A stretch of DNA of 43,279 bases, from positions 1-43,279 of the IMG/VR virus record IMGVR_UViG_3300012936_000038; one strand, given 5' to 3'. The translations under genes and the position numbers were made by a program. The notes beneath the pieces were generated by a model. It was given only the letters and a program-made list of their open reading frames with translations. It had not been told where the DNA came from and made no database searches. This stretch comes from a virus. Every line of letters begins with the position of its first letter. Position 1 is the first letter of the stretch. Below are positions 26,723 to 34,447 of this stretch, in pieces.

Positions 26723-27439
26723 TTAAAGATCAAGATTGATGATGTAGTAAGCTCCGTCGGTTGAGTCACCAGCAAAATAGTCTTCTTGCCCATCAGTTCC
26801 ACCGAATTGACCGTCTCTGTCTCCTATGCCGAGCAAAGTTCCAACTTGTGCGTTTTTGTTGCTGTCATCGTCTTTAGTGAACTTTCCATCAGCGCCACAG
26901 TAAACTGGGCCAGCTGCTAGAACTCCGTTAACACCTGCAACGCATGCAGACTTAGCAACTGTAATTACGCCCTTTGTCAAAACAGGAACAACTTCACCAG
27001 GAAGAACTCCGTAAAGATCTTCAAGCTTTTGACGATAGTAGAGAAGCTTTTCACCGTTCTCATCAAATGCGAGAGTTTGACGAAGAGTTACACCTAAAGG
27101 ACGGTCTCCTGCGCCTGCTACTTCGAAAGTAGGAACAGCAGCTGGATATGCGTTATGAGCAACATGCGGGAAATTATCCTTAGAAGCTCCAAGGTATGCG
27201 TCAAGTTTAGTTTTGTCGGTAAGCGCTGTATTAGCCAGTGCATCGTTATGATATCCTGCTGGATCAAGCCCTGCCCAAGATACGTCGTTCTTTACCAAAA
27301 CGCCAGCGTCATGAGATCCACTTGAATCCTTGTCTGCTTTAAAGTCTTCGAGTTTATCTTCACTGCCAATTTTCAACCTAAAGAGGTTGATTACGAAGTG
27401 TTCGTTATATTGTCTGAATGGAAGTAGTCTATTTGCCAT
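26723..27439 (-). CDS. Probable head decoration protein (238 aa)
   Basis: The protein starts MANRLLPFRQYNEHFVINLF. It is rich in G, A and D with few basic residues. The stretch YGVLPGEVVPVLTKGVITV is typical of small beta-barrel head decoration proteins. Codon use is G/C-rich like that of the capsid gene, suggesting high expression, and the order just before the capsid gene supports a decoration or head-stabilising role. An AGAGGATAA ribosome site precedes the ATG. Confidence 0.6.
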   Translation of the reverse strand: MANRLLPFRQYNEHFVINLFRLKIGSEDKLEDFKADKDSSGSHDAGVLVKNDVSWAGLDPAGYHNDALANTALTDKTKLDAYLGASKDNFPHVAHNAYPAAVPTFEVAGAGDRPLGVTLRQTLAFDENGEKLLYYRQKLEDLYGVLPGEVVPVLTKGVITVAKSACVAGVNGVLAAGPVYCGADGKFTKDDDSNKNAQVGTLLGIGDRDGQFGGTDGQEDYFAGDSTDGAYYIINLDL

Positions 27440-27457
27440 TTTATTATCCTCTAATTT

Positions 27458-28162
27458 TTATAGTTGAATTGTTACGTTGTCTTTTGAGAAAGCTTTTTTG
27501 AATTGTTCTCTAAGGGACAAATCTTCTTCGGTTGAGTCAGCGTTATTGTTTGCAACAGCTTCTTCTTCAGCTTCTGCATTTTCAATAGCTTCTTCTGCAA
27601 CCTCTTCGCTGGAAGCTTCTACGGTTTCCTTTTCGGAAAGTTCGCCCAAACGTTTTTGAACTTCTGCTTCTAGCTTTTCATTGAAAAGTTTTTCTTGTTC
27701 TTCCTTGAAAGCTTTTGTTTTGTGCTTCCAAGTAACAGAAAGCTTAGACTTGTATTCGTCATAAGCTTTTGCTTCTTTGATACCTTTAAGTTCAGAAGCG
27801 ATGATGATACGATCTTCGTCTTCTAATTCAAACATGTCATCAAGTTCACTCATTCTGTCGTTAAAACGATCAGCTTCTTCACGAGCTTCGACTTCAGTCT
27901 TGATTTTTTCAAGATCTTCATTAACAGATGCGAGTTGAGTCTTAAGAGCTTCAATTTCTTTTGCAGACTCTTCAGAAGCTTTTACCAAATCTTCTTTTTG
28001 GTTTTCAAGAGCTTCTTTGTCTGACTTCCATTGTTCACTCTTGTCAACAATTGCGTCGTGAAAGACCTTGGTGATATTAGCAATAGCCTCTTGAGAAAGT
28101 TTCTTTTCAGAAGCTTGAGCCTCGAGAGTTTCGGTTAGTTGTTTGAGAATTTCTTGTTCCAT
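27458..28162 (-). CDS. Predicted separately translated scaffold protein (234 aa), internal start
   Basis: Codon 289 of the protease gene is an ATG (MEQEILKQLTETLEAQ) preceded by CCAGGACAAAAC, a good ribosome site. About 20 bases further upstream lies a copy of the long promoter-like element also found before the tail tube gene. Everything downstream is coiled coil. Phages such as lambda make scaffold this way from inside the protease gene. The internal product is predicted and not proven. Confidence 0.55.
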   Translation of the reverse strand: MEQEILKQLTETLEAQASEKKLSQEAIANITKVFHDAIVDKSEQWKSDKEALENQKEDLVKASEESAKEIEALKTQLASVNEDLEKIKTEVEAREEADRFNDRMSELDDMFELEDEDRIIIASELKGIKEAKAYDEYKSKLSVTWKHKTKAFKEEQEKLFNEKLEAEVQKRLGELSEKETVEASSEEVAEEAIENAEAEEEAVANNNADSTEEDLSLREQFKKAFSKDNVTIQL

Positions 28163-29026
28163 GTTTTGTCCTGGTTTTTGATTCTTGTTTAAAATTACAT
28201 CGCGTTTTGTGTAATGGGAAATTTTTTCTGTAAAAATATTATTAGAAATTTTAATTTTTTCGTAAACAGGGTTTTCACAGGCTTCAGAATCTTGCTTTTC
28301 GATCATCGTTAATCCTTTTACTTCAGCGGCTGGATTGGCAGTAAATCCGATGCCTAAAGGATAAATGTCGCCCATAATTAATCTGCTTACTTTTTGGCCT
28401 TTGTCTGTTTTTCCACTTCCACCATAAGCCTTTAAAAATTGTTTATAATCATCTTTCTTTTCACCTTCAACGATTTCGCATTGATGCAGATCGTCTCCGC
28501 CTACAGCGATAGCATAATCATTGAATCCAATTTCCCAGCTTGCGGAAACCATTTGATAATTTGCACTGTTTTCATTAACAGACTCTTGTACTAGTTCTGC
28601 GAACTTAGGATTTACGCTTCTATATACAACTGCTGATAAAGCAATATTAAAAGGACCATCTATACTAGAGGCTTCTTCTGGAGAAATTAGTTCATTGGTT
28701 CCAAACTTAGATAATGAAGATCCTACGATGTGCCCAACTACTTTTTGTTTGTTGTGCTCAATATTAGCTGGTTTATGAATAAAATAATCTTTTATAGCTA
28801 TTGCGGTTGCGGAATCTATTCCGTCTCCGTTTTTATTGAACTTATTAGCTACCGCTGCGTTAAAAGCCACACCAACCAAATCGATATTTTTTTCAAGATC
28901 AATTCCTTCAGGCATAATTTCCTGAAGTGAGGTCAAAGAAGCAAATGATTTTAAATCTTTTTTATCTAAATCTGATAAAACAACAGTTTCAGCAAAACTT
29001 GTAGTATATTTAAAAGGAAGATCCAT
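27458..29026 (-). CDS. Prohead protease fused to scaffold (522 aa)
   Basis: Residues about 30-250 resemble the phage prohead serine protease fold: KPANIEHNKQKVVGHIVGS supplies the likely histidine and SASWEI (about residue 160) the likely serine. Residues 289-522 are a long charged coiled coil, typical of a scaffold (delta) domain, with an acidic end. The protease cuts scaffold and capsid during head maturation. An in-frame internal ATG at 28162 could give scaffold alone. The gene is directly preceded by a GTGTAATATA motif 9 nt before the ATG, without a Shine-Dalgarno sequence. Confidence 0.75.
   Translation of the reverse strand: MDLPFKYTTSFAETVVLSDLDKKDLKSFASLTSLQEIMPEGIDLEKNIDLVGVAFNAAVANKFNKNGDGIDSATAIAIKDYFIHKPANIEHNKQKVVGHIVGSSLSKFGTNELISPEEASSIDGPFNIALSAVVYRSVNPKFAELVQESVNENSANYQMVSASWEIGFNDYAIAVGGDDLHQCEIVEGEKKDDYKQFLKAYGGSGKTDKGQKVSRLIMGDIYPLGIGFTANPAAEVKGLTMIEKQDSEACENPVYEKIKISNNIFTEKISHYTKRDVILNKNQKPGQNMEQEILKQLTETLEAQASEKKLSQEAIANITKVFHDAIVDKSEQWKSDKEALENQKEDLVKASEESAKEIEALKTQLASVNEDLEKIKTEVEAREEADRFNDRMSELDDMFELEDEDRIIIASELKGIKEAKAYDEYKSKLSVTWKHKTKAFKEEQEKLFNEKLEAEVQKRLGELSEKETVEASSEEVAEEAIENAEAEEEAVANNNADSTEEDLSLREQFKKAFSKDNVTIQL
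28185..28222 (-). promoter_or_regulatory. Long conserved promoter-like element inside the protease gene
   Basis: On the minus strand it has ATTTCCCA, an ACAAAAC block and ATGTAATTTTAAACAA, identical to the tail tube element at 32 of 38 positions. It lies just ahead of the internal scaffold start, in coding sequence for the region between protease and scaffold. Confidence 0.6.
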
Positions 29027-29030
29027 AAAA

Positions 29031-29042
29031 CATATATTACAC
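29031..29042 (-). promoter_or_regulatory. GTGTAATATATG motif before protease gene
   Basis: The motif lies so that 9 nt separate GTGTAAT from the ATG. There is no Shine-Dalgarno sequence in between, so the transcript may be nearly leaderless. Confidence 0.6.
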
Positions 29043-29055
29043 GGAAAAAAGTTTT

Positions 29056-31062
29056 TTATTTATTTATTTTTTTACTGTGATAAAGTATGGCGGCTGGATA
29101 AGAAACAAGTTCATGTTTTTCTCCAACTTCTAAAACATTACTCATTACATCAAGTGATTCGATATTATTAAAATCTTCGATGCAGGCTTTAACAGTACTT
29201 TCCCAGTTTTCCATCTCATTAGACATAACAACACTTTGAGTTAAGTCATCAAGCATTTCTTTCTGCTGTTTAGATAACCTTTTTTTATTGTACTGTTTTT
29301 TTAAACTTGCCTCTGAGTATTTTCTTAGATCTTCTATTTTGTATATAACATTTTGAATATCTTTTCTGCTATGAGTATCTTGAGCAAATATTTTATCAGT
29401 ATTTGTATTTGTTCCAGCTGGCCTACCGTTCTCTCCTGGGACTTTTGGCTTTTGGGCAGGTTGATCGGCTGAATCATCTGGTAGTATTGGTTGAGCAACA
29501 GCAAGTGGAGTATAGTATCCTTTTTCTCTGTCTTCCACGAATTGTTCTTGTGCAGATTTTAAGTCTTTTGGATCTGGGTAAATACCTTGCTTTAAAGCAG
29601 TCATTCCTTGCTCAGGAGTAATAATTCCCATTTCTATTAATCTTGATGCTACTCGTTGTAGTTGAACTTCATCTTTAATATCTATTTCCACAAACTTTGC
29701 TTGAGGGAAATTTCTAAAACCCATGATTTTGCAAACCTCTTTTATTTGAGGCTGCAATACGTCATTAATAAATGCGTTGCGAGCTTCTTTTAATCTTTCT
29801 AAAAAGATTTGAGCTTTAACTTGTGTGCTAGAATAATTTTCTTTGCCTACAATAATATTTTGAAGTCCTTCTTTAATATCTTCGTTTACGATTTGATATT
29901 TAGTTGGGCCAAGAACTTTATTTAAATCAGGAATAATAAACTCTGCTTTAGTTGTATAATCTGCTATCAAAGCCCTTCCGATACTTTCATTTTGAAAAAG
30001 CTGTTGCATTGCTTTTAAATTATTCGGATTTACTCCTCCTTTGTCTGGAGTGTTGCCCATTGTGACTAGCAGAATTACATTTTCAATTGTTCGTGTAATA
30101 GCCTGATCGACTTTTTTCAGCTCCATTTTCCAGTTGATATCGTCGAGAACTGAGAATCCAAAAGGAATGGCAAATGGTTCATAATCTTGCTTTTTGTAAA
30201 AAGAGAAAACAAGTTTTTGAGGATCAAGGTATATCTTGATCCCATCTTTGACATATTGATTTTCTGTAATTTTCTTCTTTGCTTCTGGGGGCAAAGCTTC
30301 AAAGACTTCTTTATCGTATTCAGTTTGAGGACTTTTTAATCTTTCGATATCGTACTCGCTAAGAAGCTTTTTGTATACGCCATACTTTTCTCCAAAATTT
30401 AAGGTTCTATCCGCTACAAAATCATAAGGATTAAGAAATATATATTTTATAGGAATCTTTCTGCCTGGAACGATAGAATCTGCAGCATAAATTTGATTAA
30501 GTTTAACAAGGTCTTCAGAAGTAAACTTGCCATCTATTTTATAAATAAAAACATTACCAGATCTATAGTATTCCCTAAAGTATTGATCTTTTAATTTCCA
30601 AGACTCTATTCGATGCAACCATTTTTCTATAAATTGCCTAGACTTATCCGAACCCCCCTCTAAGTAAATATCAGAGTTTGCAAACTCAGCCATAACGTCA
30701 ATTGCATTACGAAATATAGGTACATTAGCATATGCTTTTTGGCACATGTGTATTGAATGCCTTGGCGATACATAACCTTTTGAATATTCATAAGGCAGTT
30801 TAAGAGCATCTATGTTTTTATAAGAGTTTGGCTTTTTAGCTATAGGAGCTCTGTTTCTTCTTAACCTGCTTGATTGTTCTTCATCGATTTGGCCTACATT
30901 CCTAGTAACACAAGAGGCTTCAGTGTAGTAGGCTTCTCCAGCGCTTGCAGGGACAATTTCTTCATTTACATTTTGTAGAACTTCTTCAATATTTGAAGGG
31001 CTTTGTTCTGCTTGGCTGAATTTATTCCAATAGTCTGATCGCTTCGTATATTTTCTTGGCAT
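29056..31062 (-). CDS. Portal protein (668 aa)
   Basis: The dodecameric portal forms the DNA channel of the head. Support comes from order (next after large terminase), length, and the alpha/beta body with YANVPIFRNAIDVMAEFA, FREYYRSGNVFIYKI and a long C-terminal helix region (STQVKAQIFLERLKEARNAF) that matches portal stem and wing layout. The N-terminal 85 residues and the C-terminal 130 residues are polar extensions. GTGTAATATAATTT lies directly before the ATG. Confidence 0.8.
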   Translation of the reverse strand: MPRKYTKRSDYWNKFSQAEQSPSNIEEVLQNVNEEIVPASAGEAYYTEASCVTRNVGQIDEEQSSRLRRNRAPIAKKPNSYKNIDALKLPYEYSKGYVSPRHSIHMCQKAYANVPIFRNAIDVMAEFANSDIYLEGGSDKSRQFIEKWLHRIESWKLKDQYFREYYRSGNVFIYKIDGKFTSEDLVKLNQIYAADSIVPGRKIPIKYIFLNPYDFVADRTLNFGEKYGVYKKLLSEYDIERLKSPQTEYDKEVFEALPPEAKKKITENQYVKDGIKIYLDPQKLVFSFYKKQDYEPFAIPFGFSVLDDINWKMELKKVDQAITRTIENVILLVTMGNTPDKGGVNPNNLKAMQQLFQNESIGRALIADYTTKAEFIIPDLNKVLGPTKYQIVNEDIKEGLQNIIVGKENYSSTQVKAQIFLERLKEARNAFINDVLQPQIKEVCKIMGFRNFPQAKFVEIDIKDEVQLQRVASRLIEMGIITPEQGMTALKQGIYPDPKDLKSAQEQFVEDREKGYYTPLAVAQPILPDDSADQPAQKPKVPGENGRPAGTNTNTDKIFAQDTHSRKDIQNVIYKIEDLRKYSEASLKKQYNKKRLSKQQKEMLDDLTQSVVMSNEMENWESTVKACIEDFNNIESLDVMSNVLEVGEKHELVSYPAAILYHSKKINK

Positions 31063-31063
31063 A

Positions 31064-31076
31064 AATTATATTACAC
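31064..31076 (-). promoter_or_regulatory. GTGTAATATAATT motif before portal gene
   Basis: Only 7 nt separate GTGTAAT from the ATG, and no Shine-Dalgarno sequence is present. Just upstream the 9-mer TAGACTTTG occurs twice in tandem with one base between. Confidence 0.6.
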
Positions 31077-31100
31077 CAAAGTCTAGCAAAGTCTACTTTA

Positions 31101-31126
31101 AAAGTTAAAAGTCAACTTTTAACTTT
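31101..31126 (-). terminator. Perfect palindrome at the end of the terminase gene
   Basis: AAAGTTAAAAGT (31101-31112) and ACTTTTAACTTT (31115-31126) are perfect inverted repeats around CA, overlapping the terminase stop codon. It can act as a hairpin or as a binding site for a dimeric protein. No long U tract follows. Confidence 0.55.
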
Positions 31127-32999
31127 AAACCATATAGGGAATAAACGTACTATCTACAGGCGCACTTTTTGCGTTCATAAAGTCATAGTAAGTTTTAATC
31201 ATCCAGTTTCCTAATACAAGAGCAGAGTAAGAGTCTTTCCTTGTTTTGTTCGGGCCACTTTGTCTTCTTAAGCTAGTTGGTAAACCAAATGTTTGAGTTC
31301 CTTGAGGAGAAGAGGATACCTGTATTAAAGCACATTGATTCTTGGTATAGTTAACCATGTCATGCTGATGGTCTATAAAGTCTATGATTTTGGATTGCCC
31401 TGAGCCTTTTAATAACTCTTTTTGATTCGGCATAAAGATAAGATCGTTAATAGGTATATTTTTCTTAACCTGCATATGATAGTTCTCGTCTAAAGGTCTT
31501 GATCCGAACCATATTCTTTTATGATCAAAGTTTGCTTGTAAAAGTTCATTTGCTCTTCTGATCCAGTCAGAGCTTGGTTTTCTTAGTACGCAAATCTTTT
31601 TTTCTTTTAAGTTATAAGAGTTTTTAGCATCTATCAGGACTTTTTGATAATTTTCTAAATCGTCAAATTCAACGCCTATCTCTTCGATTTTGATATTTGA
31701 TTGATTGAATTTCTCACTGGCGTTTGCGGCCTGCAAAAATTGCACACCTCCACCGTAGTCACCAATTATACAAACAATATTAAAATGCGTCAATATATAA
31801 TGAAAGTAGTTTATGTGATCCTGCATTTTTAAACCAGGCACAGCATAACTATGAACAAGTGTTCCAGTTTGAGTATTATCGTTTAATTTAAAAACCTGTA
31901 TAGCAAAATCGTCAGAGCTTTCACTTTCAGCCCAACTGGGGTCAAATGCTAGCAAATATTTGGAGTCTTTATCTCCAGCTATTTCCATATGAGGAGCTTC
32001 ACCTTCATTGATAGTGCATGCTGCCATAGTAGATGTCTTAAAGTACCCAGAACTGTCATCAGTAAAAATTGCATTAAACTCTCTATCAAACTGAGATTGA
32101 CTCATAGTCTGCTTAGACTGATTAATCAAATTTTGATCGTATAAGGCTTCAGGAGCTACATCATAGCTAAAATGCATGATTACCCTCTTTGAGTTGTCTT
32201 TTGACCCAGGAGGCACACCGTTAACGATTAAATCCTCAAATGTCTCATACACCTTGTATAGATATTCAAATTTATAACTAGCAGAAGACAGGGCTATTAA
32301 TTTATTGTTCGGCCATACATACCTGTCCTTTTCTTCCATCTTTCCCTGCGCTATTAATTTGTCTTCAAGTTTTTTAACCTTTTCTCTTTCGGTAGGGTTC
32401 TGAACAACACTAAGAAATGGTAATATAACTTCATTGTAAATATGTTCAGGCATTAAAAGAAACTCATCTATAATAATTCGATGAAATCTAAATCCACGAA
32501 GCTTAGATCCATCACCAAGGGGAAGAGCGATAATTTTAGAATCTCCGATCTCTAAAGTCCACTGATCGTTTTTCTTGGATTTTTTAGTAATGCATTGAGA
32601 TAAAAATTGCGCTTCTGGCTTGCCTGCGATATCCTCTATCTTTTCGAATATCATTTTCGACTGTCTGAAGGTTGCTGCTAATATTCCTATCTGCACTCCT
32701 TGATTGAATATAGCGTCCAGAAAAGCGTATATTGCAGTGCTAAAAGATTTAGACATTCCACGACTCCATATACCTAAAAAGTAATCCGTTTCGAGCATTG
32801 ATTTAATCGCCAAATGTTGAAATGGAAAAAGCTCAACTCCTGACAATAAATTAGTGGTAAAAGTAATATTTTCTCGAAGAAAATTATGGAGGTGATATTT
32901 GGCATCTTGTTCGTCAAGATGCCCTTGTAATTTAAGAAGCTCTTCGTTTAGATGAAGATCTTTCTTAATAAACTCTTGTTTGCCTGCGTCCCAGCTCAT
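31125..32999 (-). CDS. terL: Terminase large subunit (624 aa)
   Basis: This is the packaging motor: an N-terminal ATPase and a C-terminal nuclease that cuts concatemers. Walker A is the variant WSRGMSKS (residues 78-85). Walker B with catalytic Glu is RIIIDEF (D178, E179). The coupling motif is near LSSASY (238-242). Nuclease acidic residues are in LLAFDPSW (D353) and IIGDYGGG (D414), with a third likely in IIDFIDHQHD near the C-terminus. The start overlaps the stop of the nuclease-like gene (ATGA), so translation is coupled. Confidence 0.93.
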   Translation of the reverse strand: MSWDAGKQEFIKKDLHLNEELLKLQGHLDEQDAKYHLHNFLRENITFTTNLLSGVELFPFQHLAIKSMLETDYFLGIWSRGMSKSFSTAIYAFLDAIFNQGVQIGILAATFRQSKMIFEKIEDIAGKPEAQFLSQCITKKSKKNDQWTLEIGDSKIIALPLGDGSKLRGFRFHRIIIDEFLLMPEHIYNEVILPFLSVVQNPTEREKVKKLEDKLIAQGKMEEKDRYVWPNNKLIALSSASYKFEYLYKVYETFEDLIVNGVPPGSKDNSKRVIMHFSYDVAPEALYDQNLINQSKQTMSQSQFDREFNAIFTDDSSGYFKTSTMAACTINEGEAPHMEIAGDKDSKYLLAFDPSWAESESSDDFAIQVFKLNDNTQTGTLVHSYAVPGLKMQDHINYFHYILTHFNIVCIIGDYGGGVQFLQAANASEKFNQSNIKIEEIGVEFDDLENYQKVLIDAKNSYNLKEKKICVLRKPSSDWIRRANELLQANFDHKRIWFGSRPLDENYHMQVKKNIPINDLIFMPNQKELLKGSGQSKIIDFIDHQHDMVNYTKNQCALIQVSSSPQGTQTFGLPTSLRRQSGPNKTRKDSYSALVLGNWMIKTYYDFMNAKSAPVDSTFIPYMV

Positions 33000-33917
33000 C
33001 TATTGTCTAAGAAATATTGCATATCTACCGACCAAAGCTTCTTTCCGTAAACCAAAAGCTTAGGTATTAAATATTCTGACTCACGCCTGCCTCCACTAAA
33101 AATAAACTGACATCTTCTTGGGAATTTATGAGTTAAGAGGCGCATGTTATGCCATATAAAGGGAAGGTTTGATTGGCGGGGGCCAAATATATTATTCTTC
33201 TTGATCTCTTCGATAGAGCTTTCGACCACTATAAACAAATAAGAGTCAAACTCTATAGTCCTTTCCATCTCCCTGTTAAACCTATCGTAGCCAGTGGTCA
33301 TCGTGCTTTTAAAGTCGGTCTCGCTCTTTCTATCTACATAGGTATAATTGTAGTGAGGAGAGCCAACTGCATAATCCCCAAAATCAAGTTTCATTGATGC
33401 CGACTTGTTAAAAGACAAAGGTTTTTTTTCTCGAGTGTCGATAAGGATTTTTGCTGAGTCTACGTTCTCGTCAGGTTTAAAAAAGTTTTTAAATAATTTT
33501 TTATTAAATAATGGCTCTACTTTGGCTATCGAGCATGCCTTAGAATAAGAACCAAAAAATTTTTTATAAGTATTTAAATCAGGCAAGTCATGCAATAAAA
33601 GCTCTAAGTAAGAAGGGCCAAAAGAAAGATCTTTCGAATTTATTCTAAATTTTAAAATATTAATTAAATAATCTTTTATTTCTTTTTCGGGGGCATAGTC
33701 GGCCCAACTATAAAAGTTATCTAAACAAGAAAAATCTTTATTAAAATATTCGCTTTTGTTTGTGTACGGTAAAAGCTCGCCAGTATGTCTGTCTTTACGC
33801 TGGTAAAAATTGACATAATACTCCGCTACAGGAATCTTGTGAATCCTGGAAAGGTGAAGGTGCAGCCCCTTGTCGTTCTTGAACGACTTCTGGCATACCT
33901 TACATACAACGCGATCA
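32996..33917 (-). CDS. C2H2 zinc finger-ERCC4 nuclease-like protein, start unusual
   Basis: The open frame runs from a stop at 33937 to 32996 and has no ATG, GTG or TTG before TTG 33595, which lies past the conserved N-terminus. At 33904-33839 it encodes a canonical zinc finger (C-x2-C-x3-F-x5-L-x2-H-x4-H). The C-terminal half carries the ERCC4/XPF-type signature: ILIDTREKKPL (D near 33439), GDYAVG and DRKSETD (near 33334-33314). A frameshift from the upstream 93-aa gene at TCC-TGA-T would give a 399-aa fusion (93 + 306 aa); otherwise a rare start such as CTG 33931 is needed. Codons around the finger are much richer in G/C than elsewhere. It is coupled to terL, so a role in DNA processing before packaging is plausible. 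Confidence 0.7.
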
Positions 33918-33920
33918 GGA
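33914..33920 (-). promoter_or_regulatory. Candidate +1 frameshift site TCC-TGA-T
   Basis: The 93-aa gene ends in TCC TGA followed by T. This is the shift sequence of eukaryotic antizyme mRNAs, and +1 shifting at a similar CCC-TGA is known in Listeria phage PSA. A +1 slip here enters the zinc finger frame with no further stop. Confidence 0.45.
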
Positions 33921-34196
33921 GGCTGGCTCAGCTTCTAAGCTCTCTTCTGCTACCTGAGGACCCTCTTCTGGGTTTTCGGCGGCAGATTCGCTTGCTTGTT
34001 TTTGAGCAGCTTCACTCTCTATCATTTTATCGTATACTTCTTGCTTTTTATCTTCGCTCATTTCAGAGACAGAATTTTTAGCAAGAGTAATTGAATAAAA
34101 CTTAGCTGCCTCAAGCAATCCATTGATGTTGAGAGAGTTAAGATTTGCGTTAGCAATTCCTTCGATAATCTTTTCTTCGTCTTGTTTAGTAATCAT
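33915..34196 (-). CDS. Small acidic protein upstream of the zinc finger frame (93 aa)
   Basis: The helical N-terminus (MITKQDEEKIIEGIANANLN) is followed by an acidic, alanine-rich tail (EEGPQVAEESLEAEPAS) that looks like a flexible linker. Such a tail would suit a fusion to the zinc finger-nuclease part by frameshift. Its start overlaps the stop of the 84-aa gene. No family recognised. Confidence 0.6.
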   Translation of the reverse strand: MITKQDEEKIIEGIANANLNSLNINGLLEAAKFYSITLAKNSVSEMSEDKKQEVYDKMIESEAAQKQASESAAENPEEGPQVAEESLEAEPAS

Positions 34197-34447
34197 AGTT
34201 TAAATTCCACGTTGCCTTCATCGAGAGATTTGTTTTCTGGTTCGATGATCTTTTTAACCGTTGTTTGGTGAGTCTCTTGGCCCCCAACATTTTCTTCTTT
34301 AAGATTGTTTTTATTTATTACTTGTTTTAATGTTGCAATAATTACTTTATCTTTTTCTGTTATAGGTTCAAAGTTTGGTTCATTCTCAAATATTTCCTCT
34401 ATTTGAGAGTATTCATAATCTCCTACTAATAATTCTACTTTTTTCAT
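34193..34447 (-). CDS. Small protein of unknown function (84 aa)
   Basis: The protein starts MKKVELLVGDYEYSQIEEIF and is rich in E, K and N. It overlaps both neighbours by about four bases, so it belongs to one translational unit with the possible small terminase and the 93-aa gene. No motif recognised. Confidence 0.55.
   Translation of the reverse strand: MKKVELLVGDYEYSQIEEIFENEPNFEPITEKDKVIIATLKQVINKNNLKEENVGGQETHQTTVKKIIEPENKSLDEGNVEFKL

Noticed and set aside
28209-28215. Plus-strand GTGTAAT inside the protease gene as a forward promoter
   Set aside because: No forward gene follows; it belongs to the reverse-strand long element and matches its counterpart upstream of the tail tube gene only in part.
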